Assembly: GCA_020832085.1 (NCBI GenBank)
Contig: JAFIFJ010000030.1
Location: 1 to 64,000, forward strand
Direction of reading: 5' to 3'
Length of the DNA stretch: 64,000 nucleotides
Source of the DNA: Gammaproteobacteria bacterium
Lineage (GTDB): Bacteria; Pseudomonadota; Gammaproteobacteria; Pseudomonadales; Azotimanducaceae
The notes beneath the pieces were generated by a model that was given only the letters and a program-made list of their open reading frames with translations, searched no databases and had not been told where the DNA came from. The stretch's first letter is position 1. The number at the start of each line of letters is the position of its first letter. A program made the translations under genes and the position numbers. This document shows positions 44,104-51,717 of this stretch, piece after piece.

Positions 44104-44715
44104 GTGCCCAGACTGGAGTGTTTCTTCGATTGTTCGAGTCCCTGGACCTATCTGGCCTTCGAGGGCCTGTTGCCCATGGCCGAACGGCTGGGCGTGGACA
44201 TCACCTGGCGGCCGTTCCTGGTGGGGGGCGTGTTCAACAGCGTCAACCCAAGCGTCTACGAGAATCGTGAGCGGCCGGTGCCGGTCAAGGCCCGCTACTA
44301 CGCCAAGGACCTGAAGGACTGGGCGCGCTACCGGGGCCTTGCGATCGGCCAGCCGCCGGTGTTTCCGGTCAACAGCGTGAAGGTCATGCGCGGTGCTTTC
44401 CTGGCCGAGCGCGAGGGTCTGCTGGTGCCCTATGCCCGGCGGGTCTTCGAGGCCTACTGGGGTGACCTCCTCGACATCAGCCAGGACGAGGTGATCACGC
44501 CCCTTCTGGCGGACGTTGGGCTCGATGCCTCGGCATTCTACGACTGGATCGGAAGTCCCGAGGCCAAGCAAGCGCTGCGGGACAACACCGATGAACTCAT
44601 TGCCCGCGGCGGTTTCGGATCCCCCACTTTTTTCATCGATACGGATGATATGTACTTCGGCAACGACCGCCTGCCGTTGATCGAGCGAGTCCTTCAGGAG
44701 CGCACGGGACCATGA
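44104..44715 (+). CDS. DsbA-like 2-hydroxychromene-2-carboxylate isomerase family protein
   Basis: Kappa-class GST/DsbA thioredoxin-fold protein, 203 aa from a GTG with GGAGG upstream. The N-terminal CFFDCSSPWTYLAFEGL carries the catalytic Ser of the DxxSPWxYLA motif that replaces the DsbA cysteines. The inserted helical domain includes RPFLVGGVFNSVNPS, KARYYAKDLKDWARYRGL and FPVNSVKVMRGA; the end has GGFGSPTFFIDTDDMYFGNDRL, typical of the family. Known members isomerise 2-hydroxychromene-2-carboxylate in naphthalene breakdown or act as glutathione transferases. No aromatic-degradation genes are nearby, so a general GST-like role is more likely. Its TGA overlaps the methyltransferase ATG. Confidence 0.9.
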   Translation: MPRLECFFDCSSPWTYLAFEGLLPMAERLGVDITWRPFLVGGVFNSVNPSVYENRERPVPVKARYYAKDLKDWARYRGLAIGQPPVFPVNSVKVMRGAFLAEREGLLVPYARRVFEAYWGDLLDISQDEVITPLLADVGLDASAFYDWIGSPEAKQALRDNTDELIARGGFGSPTFFIDTDDMYFGNDRLPLIERVLQERTGP

Positions 44716-45332
44716 GTCTCTACGACCGCTACGTTCTTTCGCCCATGATCGACCGCATGTGCGGAACCCGTGAGGTGATGGACATCCGTCGCGAGGTGGT
44801 TCCGGAAGCCGTGGGTGACGTGCTTGAGCTGGGTATGGGTTCAGGGCTGAATCTCGGCCTTTACGATCCCGACAAGGTCCGGCGGGTGGTGGGCGTCGAC
44901 CCGGGTGAGCACATCACCGCCCTGGCCCGGGATCGCATGGCCGCCGCGCCCTTCGAGGTGGAATTGATCGGGTTGTCGGGGGAGGACGTTCCGGCGGAGG
45001 ACCACAGCTTCGATTCCGCCGTGGTGACGTTCACCTTCTGCACCATCCCCAATGTCCACCGCGCCATGGGTGAGGTGCGACGTCTGCTGAAGCCCGGCGG
45101 TAAGCTCTACTTTGCTGAACACGGCCTCTCGCCCGATCCGAAGATTGCCCGCTGGCAGCAGCGCATCAATCCCCTCTGGAAGGTCCTGGCAGGCGGCTGC
45201 CACATCAATCGCGACACGAAACAGTTGCTCGAAGACGGCGGCTTCCGCATCACCGACGTCCGCCAGAACCACGCCATGCAGGGACCGAAGATCGCCACCT
45301 GGGTGACGCGGGGGGTGGCGGAGGTGCGGTGA
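44712..45332 (+). CDS. SAM-dependent class I methyltransferase (type 11)
   Basis: 206 aa. Rossmann-like methyltransferase with motif I VLELGMGSGLNLGLYD, the acidic loop VVGVDPGEH, motif II/III DSAVVTFTFCTIPNVHRAM and post-motif RRLLKPGGKLYFAEHG. The C-terminal half (WQQRINPLWKVLAGGCHINRDT, GFRITDVRQN) matches the group of small methyltransferases related to phospholipid N-methyltransferases and METTL7. Substrate unknown, possibly a thiol or lipid. It overlaps the isomerase stop (ATGA) and converges with the DUF222 gene. Confidence 0.9.
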   Translation: MSLYDRYVLSPMIDRMCGTREVMDIRREVVPEAVGDVLELGMGSGLNLGLYDPDKVRRVVGVDPGEHITALARDRMAAAPFEVELIGLSGEDVPAEDHSFDSAVVTFTFCTIPNVHRAMGEVRRLLKPGGKLYFAEHGLSPDPKIARWQQRINPLWKVLAGGCHINRDTKQLLEDGGFRITDVRQNHAMQGPKIATWVTRGVAEVR

Positions 45333-45334
45333 TG

Positions 45335-45367
45335 GTGCGTTGAAGGTGCATTGAAGGCGCGTTGAAG
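45335..45367. repeat. 11-bp tandem repeat, three near-identical units
   Basis: Units GGTGCGTTGAA, GGTGCATTGAA and GGCGCGTTGAA follow directly after the methyltransferase stop. They resemble the TGCACGTTGAG pair at 44068-44089. Confidence 0.8.
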
Positions 45368-45383
45368 GCCGGCCCTGCGGCCC

Positions 45384-46643
45384 TCAGCGTTGCAGGCCGC
45401 CGACGAAGGCCTCCCACTCGACCCGCTGCCGCGTTCCCGTCCGGCGGAACCCGCGGGTCCGGGCCAGACGCCATGCCGGCCCTGGGTCGGCGCCCACTGT
45501 GGCGCTACTGCGAATCGCCACGCCCTGCCCAAACTCGGCGTCGAGCTCCCCGGGCTGCAGCCGATCGTTGACCTTGGGGATCTGCAGGCCATCCCGGCGC
45601 TTCAGGGCCCGACGGATGGCCGGTGGAATCACCCGGGTCTTGCGGCCCACCTCCAGCGGCTCGCCGTCGCCGCTCTCGATCACCCGAACCAGCGCCGCAT
45701 CGCAGCCGATGCGACGCACGGTTTCCGTTGCCAGCACGGCGCCATGCTCCAGGGCGGGTGGATCCGTAGGATCCACCCGCGCGCGTAACGGCAGGGCCGT
45801 CACCGGAGCATGAATCGTCAGCAGATAGCGATCCGCAGTCTGCAGCCCGTCCTCGGCCTCGGGAGCCACCGCCAGGAAGCGCTCCGCCAGCACACCGAGG
45901 GCATCCGCGCGGCGGGTGGACAGGGGCGGCCGGGTCTCCACGGCAGCGGAAATGGTCCGGGGCGATTCCGCGGAATCGTGTTGCGCATGACATCCGGAAG
46001 GGGCATGGCAGCCGCAGGCATCCCCTTCCGATGACGATACCGCGGAATCGTGCTGAGAACCCTGAGCATCCGCCCACTCCATGGCACGGTCCAGAGCCTG
46101 CTGCAGCATCGCACCGATCTCGGCCGGTACCCGACCCTCGAAAACCAGCGAACCATCATCCTGGCTGCGGCATTCGAAGTAGCGGTGCTTCCAGGCATCG
46201 AGCGCCGCTCCCGGCTCATTGAGCCTACCGGACTGACGATAGGCGCGTACCAGCCGCTCTAGCTGCGCCGCCGTATGCCCGAGACCGGCCTCGACCCAAT
46301 CCTGCTCCGTGTCCGGCTCGGCCACTCGGGTGATGGCCCGGACCTTGGAGTAGCTCAATTCACCGATGCGAAACTTCTCGCGAATGAGCGGAAGATCCGC
46401 CAACTTCCTGGCCACCCGCACCTTCTCCCGGGCAGTGACCATCTCGAAGCCGCAGCGCCAGACCAGCCAGTGGGCGCAGCTCGGCATGGAGCCCTTCCAG
46501 GGGTTCAGCAGGTCGAGGCGGCAGATGAGATCGAGGAGCTGAAACATGCCGCCGTGCATGCGACCGCAGAGGTCGATGATGCGCGCACTCAGGTCCTCGA
46601 AGGTGTCGGGAGATGCCTGTTCCATGGCGTTGATCCCATGCAA
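45384..46643 (-). CDS. DUF222 (13E12-type) protein with HNH core missing
   Basis: 419 aa. The N-terminal 240 residues are a good DUF222 domain: MFQLLDLICRLDLLNPW, CAHWLVWRCGFEMVTAREKVRVARKLADLP, ELSYSKVRAITRVA, and DDGSLVFEGRVPAEIGAMLQQALDRAM. In this family a C-terminal HNH nuclease follows after KRRDG, with a CxxxGC pair, a His-Ile-x-x-Trp segment and a late His-His. Here KRRDG is followed by LQIPKVNDRLQPGELDAEFG and only about 60 residues, with no such Cys or His, and no other frame supplies them. An in-frame internal deletion is the simplest reading, leaving a non-nuclease remnant. A CGCHAPSGCH insert lies mid-protein. The family is often repetitive and mobile in other genomes. Confidence 0.85.
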   Translation of the reverse strand: MHGINAMEQASPDTFEDLSARIIDLCGRMHGGMFQLLDLICRLDLLNPWKGSMPSCAHWLVWRCGFEMVTAREKVRVARKLADLPLIREKFRIGELSYSKVRAITRVAEPDTEQDWVEAGLGHTAAQLERLVRAYRQSGRLNEPGAALDAWKHRYFECRSQDDGSLVFEGRVPAEIGAMLQQALDRAMEWADAQGSQHDSAVSSSEGDACGCHAPSGCHAQHDSAESPRTISAAVETRPPLSTRRADALGVLAERFLAVAPEAEDGLQTADRYLLTIHAPVTALPLRARVDPTDPPALEHGAVLATETVRRIGCDAALVRVIESGDGEPLEVGRKTRVIPPAIRRALKRRDGLQIPKVNDRLQPGELDAEFGQGVAIRSSATVGADPGPAWRLARTRGFRRTGTRQRVEWEAFVGGLQR

Positions 46644-46913
46644 ACATGGTTGGATATACAGTATTCAGGGGCTGGCATTCAGTCAACTTAAATTGACCGA
46701 AAAGGCCTAAGGAACAGGTGCTTTCCGACGAATGGTCGGCGCTGGAAATGTCGGCAGAGTGGCAGAGTGTATGAGACTCGAGCTCCTAGGTGACCCTTTC
46801 ACGGCCAGCGGTCGGAGATTCGCTGCGAGTGGATCTGACGTGGGCATGAACGAGCCGAACGTGAAGTCGATGCGGCACATTCCTCCAACCGCCGAGGCGG
46901 CACTGGAGGCCGG

Positions 46914-46985
46914 ATGATTTTCCTCGACACGAACATTCTATCTTCTAACTTCTATGCGCAGCCGCCCGCGGCAGGTTCGAATCGA
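46914..46985 (+). pseudogene. N-terminal fragment of a PIN-domain (VapC-like) toxin
   Basis: MIFLDTNILSSNFYAQ, with GGAGG four nt before its ATG, has the first PIN-domain strand and metal-binding Asp of VapC toxins (MIxLDTNxLS). The resemblance stops after about 16 residues, and the frame then runs into the 3' flank of higA. The 61-codon frame before it (46732-46917) overlaps the ATG but does not resemble a known antitoxin. I read it as the stub of a vapBC-type locus cut off by rearrangement; short length keeps confidence low. Confidence 0.42.
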
Positions 46986-47005
46986 TCTGACTGCTTTGGG
47001 GTCGC

Positions 47006-47314
47006 TCAGGCAGCCTCGCCCAGGGGTTTGGCGCGCCGGATTCGCGCCTGTGCCTTGGGGTCGTGCATCGCTTCCCAAAGCTCACTTCGGCGCTGAACAT
47101 TGAGCCAGAAGTCAGGGCTGTTACCGAACACCCGGGCCAGGATCAGGGCCGTCGCAGCGGTTACCTTGCGGCGATTGTTGCAAAGCTCATTGACATGCTT
47201 GCGCTGAACGCCCATCGCCTTTGCGAGTGCACCCTGCGTCAACGCCATGGGCTCCATGAACTCCTCGATGAGAATTTCCCCGACGGTTACGGGCTTGCGC
47301 TTGGTCATCAGCAT
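47006..47314 (-). CDS. higA: HigA-family antitoxin (XRE/cHTH)
   Basis: 102 aa helix-turn-helix antitoxin. The sequence TVGEILIEEFMEPMALTQGALAKAMGV followed by QRKHVNELCNNRRKVTAATA and FGNSPDFWLNVQRRSELWEA is the standard HigA/VapI pattern and appears complete. Start at 47314 or the ATG two codons later. It normally represses its own operon and neutralises the HigB ribonuclease encoded just upstream; here that toxin gene is broken, so HigA is an orphan repressor. The gap to the higB remnant is 22 bp. Confidence 0.93.
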   Translation of the reverse strand: MLMTKRKPVTVGEILIEEFMEPMALTQGALAKAMGVQRKHVNELCNNRRKVTAATALILARVFGNSPDFWLNVQRRSELWEAMHDPKAQARIRRAKPLGEAA

Positions 47315-47336
47315 GGATTTCGCCTTTCAGTCACTG

Positions 47337-47634
47337 TCACCTGTAGCTGTGGTCATCCAGGTAGACACCTTCCGCCTCGCCACGGCTGCTGTCTCATCGG
47401 AAAACGAGCGGCCACTGCTCATTGACTCGTATCGAGTGCAGCCCTGCCAGATCACCACGCAGCTTCTCGAAATGATTGCTCGGCGGCGCGCGAAGATCCT
47501 GATCGCTCGTTGCGTCGTCGATCAGTTGGAGCTTTCGGAATACAGGGGCCTTCGATGTCCGCAGGCAGTCTCCGCGAGGATTTGTCCTCGATGAAGAAAG
47601 CACGCAGCCAAGAATCCCGGAAGCTCACGATCAT
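47337..47634 (-). pseudogene. higB: HigB-type toxin gene with frameshift and nonsense lesion
   Basis: RelE-fold ribosome-dependent mRNA interferase gene in the usual position before higA. The start codes MIVSFRDSWLRAFFIEDKS and then SRRLPADIEG. An extra C in a CCCC run near 47550 shifts the frame; deleting one C restores EGPVFRKLQLIDDATSD followed by PPSNHFEKLRGDLAG and IRVNEQWPLVFR. The next codon is TGA (47394-47396) where HigB has Trp, after which DSSRGEAEGVYLDDHSYR continues in frame to a final stop at 47337. The total of 298 nt equals 99 codons plus one base, in accord with a +1 insertion. Two independent lesions make a sequencing error unlikely as the whole explanation. Confidence 0.85.
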
Positions 47635-47826
47635 TACACTGGCTCCGTTTGAGTGTTTGTACCGCTCTATGGGGCAGGTTTCAACGGAGATAGGGCAAGT
47701 GGCGTGGGCCTGCCGATTGTGGATCGTCAGCCGTCCCAGCCTGATCGAGCGTGATCAGCAGGCAAAGCCGGGCATCTGCATGGGTGGCAGCCTGCGCAAC
47801 TGAGATTTGTCGGAGGAGTTGGTGGG

Positions 47827-47995
47827 CTAGGAGCCTGCGCGGTAGAACTGGGAGCAAGCGAGACGTTCCCAATTCGAGGCCGATTCGACGCCCGATTGAG
47901 GAGCGTAGTGGAGCTACGTGACGAAATCGGGCGATCGGAGCGGCCCGAAGTGGGGGCGTCGCAGCGCTTCCATGTTCCACCGCACAGGCTCCTAG
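47827..47995. mobile_element. 169-bp foldback (MITE-like) element
   Basis: Terminal inverted repeats of 22 bp (47827-47848 and 47974-47995) match at 20 positions and begin CTAGGAGCCTG. Inside, CGCCCGATT (about 47889) pairs with AATCGGGCG (about 47925) around a small CGTAG/CTACG hairpin, so most of the element can fold on itself. It encodes no protein. The right end supplies the TAG stop of the glutamine amidotransferase gene. The rest of the interval 47635-47826 is the higB upstream region with no gene seen. No target duplication is evident. Confidence 0.75.
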
Positions 47996-48711
47996 CGCAA
48001 TTCGAAAGCAGTTTCTGTGTCACGCCCCGCCAAGCGAGCGGCCGCAGCCAGCGCCGCAAACAGGCGTCGCTGCCGCGTCTGCCAAGCCAGGTACTCCGGG
48101 TGCCACTGCACGCCGATGCGGAACCGGCCGGAGGCATCCTCGATGCCCTGGGGAATGCCGTCGAGATCGTGGGCGACCACCGTCAGTCCGTGACCCGGTC
48201 GATCCACCGCCTGCCGATGCAGCGAATTGACCTTGCAGCGCTCGCAGCCAATCACGTTCGCCAGCGCCGAGCCCGCCGCCATGATCACCGACCGGGTGGG
48301 CAGCACCGTGGAACGATTGTGGGCCCGCCGGCGCATGGAGCGGACGTCCCGCAGCAGACTGCCGCCTTTCACCACGTTCAAGAGCTGAGCCCCGCGGCAG
48401 ATTCCGAGCAGCGGCACGTCCTCGTCGATGGCGTGCTCGATGACCTCGATCTCGAAGGCGTCCCGGGCAGGGTCCGGCGGCACCACCTCCACCTCCAGGG
48501 GGTCGTAGAGGGTGACGGCAATGTCTGCACCACCGCCGATGACCACGCCGTCGAGGCCATGGGGACGCCACGGGTCTCCAGGACGCAGGCGCAATGGCCG
48601 CGCACCCACCGCCCGCAATGCAGCGCGGGTGGCCCACCAGGCAAAGGGAATGCCCCCCGCAGGCCCCGTGACACCGATCAGCGGCCCGTTGGCGTTGGCG
48701 ATTGACCTCAC
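47992..48711 (-). CDS. Class I glutamine amidotransferase (gamma-glutamyl-GABA hydrolase/PuuD-like)
   Basis: 239 aa from a GTG at 48711 overlapping the amidoligase stop (GTGA); a TTG two codons earlier is also open. Class I amidotransferase fold: GPLIGVTGPAGG, DGVVIGGGADI, the nucleophile elbow LLGICRGAQLLNVVKGGSL with Cys, and VQWHPEYLAW with the His-Glu pair. E. coli PuuD hydrolyses gamma-glutamyl-GABA. Paired with an amidoligase, it may instead remove or exchange gamma-glutamyl groups on that enzyme's product. The C-terminus ends in a TAG lying inside the inverted repeat of a MITE-like element, so the original 3' end may have been altered. Confidence 0.9.
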   Translation of the reverse strand: MRSIANANGPLIGVTGPAGGIPFAWWATRAALRAVGARPLRLRPGDPWRPHGLDGVVIGGGADIAVTLYDPLEVEVVPPDPARDAFEIEVIEHAIDEDVPLLGICRGAQLLNVVKGGSLLRDVRSMRRRAHNRSTVLPTRSVIMAAGSALANVIGCERCKVNSLHRQAVDRPGHGLTVVAHDLDGIPQGIEDASGRFRIGVQWHPEYLAWQTRQRRLFAALAAAARLAGRDTETAFELR

Positions 48712-49703
48712 AGCCAATCTGCCGTGGCCCGGGCCCAGCGATCATCGAAGGGCACATGAAGTCCGGACAGCCAGTGCGCGTAGGCCCTGCCCATGCGCTG
48801 CAGGCGATCCGGATCCACAGCCAGACGCTCCACTTCCAGCCAGTCGCTCCAGATGGCCCGCAGCTGCCAGTCGGGATTGTCGATCTCACAGTTGGGCAGT
48901 CGATAGTGCAAGGTCGGCCTTGCCTTGATCAGCGGATCGTCCACCACCGCCAGCACCCGTTCCCGATCCACTTCCGCGAACACCGGCAGCATGTCCAGGC
49001 TGCGATTGCGGGTGGGGTTGGCTTCGAGATAGTCATCGATCAATCCCGCCATGCCCGGCTGATAATCCGGTGTCACCACCTTGCGCACGTAGCGGGCATC
49101 GAAGTCACTGATGTAGGGCGACAGGACCCGGGACAGGTCCAGCCGGCTGCGCTGCCGCAGCCAGTCCTTCAGGCAAAGATAAGCCTTGAGATACCGGGTG
49201 ATGGTGTCGGCCTTAAGGTCCGGCAGTTCCGGATTCAGATGCACGCCAAAGGCAAAGTGCGGCGCATGCCGGGTGCCCAGCGCGCCCGCTTCGCGCAGCG
49301 CCGTGATCATGGGTTCGAGTTTGTGCAGATCGCCCATGGGTACCGGTCCGGTGACGATCTCCCAGGGCACCACCTGACTGACCAGTCGCTCCAGCAGGTC
49401 CGCTGTCCAGGTGCTCACTTCCATCAGCCACGGGGGCAGGTCGGCGAGCTGCGCGTGTTCCTCGGCAGCCTTCTGCAGCAGGCGGAAGTCGAGTTCGAGT
49501 TCGATGTCGCCCACTGCGGTGCCCGCAATCTCGTAGACCACCTGGCTGCGGCGATGAATCTCCCCGCCGAGCGCCCCCTTGACGGCCGCGGTGATCGCAT
49601 CCGGACGCAGACCGCCGAATTCGATCTCCACGCCCACCCGCCGGGGGCCACCGTCCGCGCGACGGGCCTCGGGTGGCTGCGGAAAGGGCTCGGGTGCTGT
49701 CAT
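48708..49703 (-). CDS. Putative amidoligase
   Basis: 331 aa of the COOH-NH2 (glutamine-synthetase-like) amidoligase group. The N-terminal RRVGVEIEFGGLRPDAITAAV is the first strand with the metal-binding Glu pair; GDIELELDFRLLQ, EIVTGPVPMGDLHKLEP and HAPHFAFGVHLNPELPDLK (the HxNP metal/nucleotide segment) follow in the usual order, and the C-terminal helices include RPTLHYRLPNCEIDNPDW. Such enzymes join an amine to a carboxylate using ATP, in peptide tags or small metabolites, and Iyer and colleagues described operons pairing them with amidotransferases. Here it overlaps a class I amidotransferase gene and lies 14 bp after an SDR gene. The product is unknown. Confidence 0.85.
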   Translation of the reverse strand: MTAPEPFPQPPEARRADGGPRRVGVEIEFGGLRPDAITAAVKGALGGEIHRRSQVVYEIAGTAVGDIELELDFRLLQKAAEEHAQLADLPPWLMEVSTWTADLLERLVSQVVPWEIVTGPVPMGDLHKLEPMITALREAGALGTRHAPHFAFGVHLNPELPDLKADTITRYLKAYLCLKDWLRQRSRLDLSRVLSPYISDFDARYVRKVVTPDYQPGMAGLIDDYLEANPTRNRSLDMLPVFAEVDRERVLAVVDDPLIKARPTLHYRLPNCEIDNPDWQLRAIWSDWLEVERLAVDPDRLQRMGRAYAHWLSGLHVPFDDRWARATADWL

Positions 49704-49717
49704 CGTCGACCTCGGAA

Positions 49718-50569
49718 TCAGTCCATTCTCAAGCCGCCGTCCACGTTCAGCGTCTGTCCGGTGATGTAGGAAGCGTCCGGAGAAGCCAGAAAGGCCACGG
49801 CCGCAGCCTGCTCGTGGACCTGCCCCTGACGCCCCATGGGAATCCGGCTGATGGCACCGCGCCGAGGCGCCTCGGCATCGAGGCCGAAACGGGCCGCGGT
49901 ACGGCCGAAGGTACCGTCCATCATGTCCGTGTCCGTGGAACCCGGACAGACGCAGTTGACGCGGACCTTCGCGCCGGCAAGCTCCAGTGCCAGCTGCTGG
50001 GTCATGCCGATCATGGCGAACTTGGTGGCGCAGTAGGCGCCGTAGTCCGGCAGGCCGACCCGGCCGGCCATGGACGAAATGTTGATGATCGATCCGCCTT
50101 CACCGCCATCCCGTATGGCCCGCCCCACCGAGCGCGTCACCCGGTAGAGTCCGTTGAGATTCACCTCCACCGTGCGCACCCACTCCGCCTCGTCCATGTC
50201 GAGGATGGGCGCTGCGCCGGCTTCGCTGGGCAGCGCCGCATTGTTGACCAGAATGTGAATCCGCCCGAAAGCGCCGAGCGCGGCCTCCACCATGGCCTCC
50301 ACCGCTGCGCCATCAGTCACGTCCACGTCGTGTGCGAGGGCGCGGCCCCCGGCCGCCTCGATTTCCTTGGCCACCGATGCCGCTCCGAGCCAGCCCTGTT
50401 CCCGCTCGTGGGCCGGCAGGCTCGACGGCTCCCGCGGACGGCCCGACACCACCACGGCAGCACCATCCTGCGCCAACCGCAGCGCTATGGCGCGTCCGAT
50501 CCCCCGCATCCGTCCCGCCCCGGTCACCAGTGCCACCTGCCCGGCAAGGGGGCTGCTGCGCTCGCTCAT
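49718..50569 (-). CDS. SDR family oxidoreductase
   Basis: 283 aa from the ATG at 50569 (GGAG seven nt upstream; a GTG one codon earlier is open). Nucleotide motif VTGAGRMRGIGRAIALRLA, a small variant with two extra residues. An insertion of about 20 residues (SSLPAHEREQGWLGAA) precedes the second strand. NNAALPSEAG, NISSMAGRVGLPDYGAYCATKFAM with the Ser-Tyr-Lys triad, and ITGQTLNVDGGLRMD are intact, so it should be an active NAD(P)-dependent dehydrogenase or reductase. It is first in the SDR-amidoligase-amidotransferase operon and is divergent from the SIMPL gene. Confidence 0.92.
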   Translation of the reverse strand: MSERSSPLAGQVALVTGAGRMRGIGRAIALRLAQDGAAVVVSGRPREPSSLPAHEREQGWLGAASVAKEIEAAGGRALAHDVDVTDGAAVEAMVEAALGAFGRIHILVNNAALPSEAGAAPILDMDEAEWVRTVEVNLNGLYRVTRSVGRAIRDGGEGGSIINISSMAGRVGLPDYGAYCATKFAMIGMTQQLALELAGAKVRVNCVCPGSTDTDMMDGTFGRTAARFGLDAEAPRRGAISRIPMGRQGQVHEQAAAVAFLASPDASYITGQTLNVDGGLRMD

Positions 50570-50747
50570 CACTTCGCTCCGTGTCAGTCAACCAGCCGGC
50601 ATTCTCACATAGATCGGCGCCGTGACGCCGGGGCTGCGACGCGGAACACGTCCACGCGCTGCCACAACTGACTCTCGATCTGCAGGATTTCTCCATGACC
50701 GGGGACTACGCTAGCGTCCCGACATCATCCCAAGCGAGGCCTCCATC

Positions 50748-51461
50748 TTGACCCGGGAACAATCTGGATCCATCACTCTGGGCGCCGCCCTGGTGTTGGC
50801 GGCACTGATTACTGGCATTGCCCTGAACATGGCAGTCGATCGCTTCCGCGCCGTGGAACGCTACGTCAGCGTTCGTGGCCTTGCGGAACTGGAAGTACCC
50901 GCTGACGTGGCCGTATGGCCGGTCACCTACTCTGCTGGCGGCACCACACCGGCAGAAGTGCAGGCCCGCCTGGAGGAGGCTGAGGGCGTGATCCGCGCCT
51001 TCCTCACCCGGGCCGGTTTCGCCCCGGAGGACATCGGCAAGTCACCGCCCCGCCTGACGGATCTCCACGCCCACCACTACGGCGATCGTCCACCACCGGA
51101 GCGCTTCCGGGCCGAGTCCACCCTGACCCTGCGCTCCCAGGAGCCGGACAAGGTTCGCGCAGCCGCCCAGCGGGCGGATGAACTGGTGGCGGCCGGCGTC
51201 GTGCTGGCCACCCACTGGGGCGACCCGGTGCAGTACCTCTTCACCGGTCTCAATGACATCAAACCGGCCATGATCGCCGCCGCCACCCGGGACGCCCAGG
51301 CGGCTGCGGACAAATTCGCGGAAGATTCCGGCGGCAAGGTCGGCGGCATACGCCGCGGGTCCCAAGGCTATTTCTCCATCGAGGACCGCGACGCCTGGAC
51401 ACCGGAAATCAAGCGCGTCCGGGTCGTGACCTCCGTGGACTACTTCTTGAGCGACGGCTGA
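50748..51461 (+). CDS. SIMPL domain-containing protein
   Basis: 237 aa from a TTG at 50748 (GAGG about eight nt upstream). One N-terminal hydrophobic helix (LGAALVLAALITGIALNMAV) acts as signal anchor or signal peptide. The rest is the SIMPL (DUF541) domain: YVSVRGLAELEVPADVAVW, ARLEEAEGVIRAFLTRAGF, VRAAAQRADELVAAGVVL, and AMIAAATRDAQAAADKFAED. Family members are periplasmic or outer-membrane oligomers linked to stress and signalling (E. coli YggE, Brucella BP26). It converges with the phosphotransferase gene across the long hexamer repeat. Confidence 0.92.
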   Translation: MTREQSGSITLGAALVLAALITGIALNMAVDRFRAVERYVSVRGLAELEVPADVAVWPVTYSAGGTTPAEVQARLEEAEGVIRAFLTRAGFAPEDIGKSPPRLTDLHAHHYGDRPPPERFRAESTLTLRSQEPDKVRAAAQRADELVAAGVVLATHWGDPVQYLFTGLNDIKPAMIAAATRDAQAAADKFAEDSGGKVGGIRRGSQGYFSIEDRDAWTPEIKRVRVVTSVDYFLSDG

Positions 51462-51575
51462 GACAGGCGCTCCATCCTCCGATCAGAGCGTTCTGTGGGA
51501 AGCTCACGAAGCGAAGCGCAGTGAGCGACGGGTGCCTGCTGCGTGGCGCCCTCCGGCTTGCTGCACGCTCGCCGA

Positions 51576-51678
51576 ATCGGGATCGGGATCGGGATCGGGA
51601 TCGGGATCGGGATCGGGATCGGGATCGCTATCAAATTCGATCCCGATAGCGACAGCGATAGCGATAGCGATTCCGAAG
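51576..51678. repeat. ATCGGG microsatellite and inverted ATAGCG partner, copy C
   Basis: Eight perfect copies of ATCGGG (51576-51623) run into ATCGCTATC, then ATTCGATCCCGATAGCG and several AGCGAT units to 51678. The left and right arms are partly complementary and could form a long hairpin. It lies between the convergent SIMPL and phosphotransferase genes. Related copies are at 6371-6420 and 8246-8269. Confidence 0.85.
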
Positions 51679-51717
51679 CAGTCGAAATCCCACGAGTCGT
51701 CCCTCAGAGCACGGGCG

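Noticed and set aside
51576-51678. CRISPR-like array
   Set aside because: The repeat is a 6-bp microsatellite with no spacers; no cas gene is in the window.
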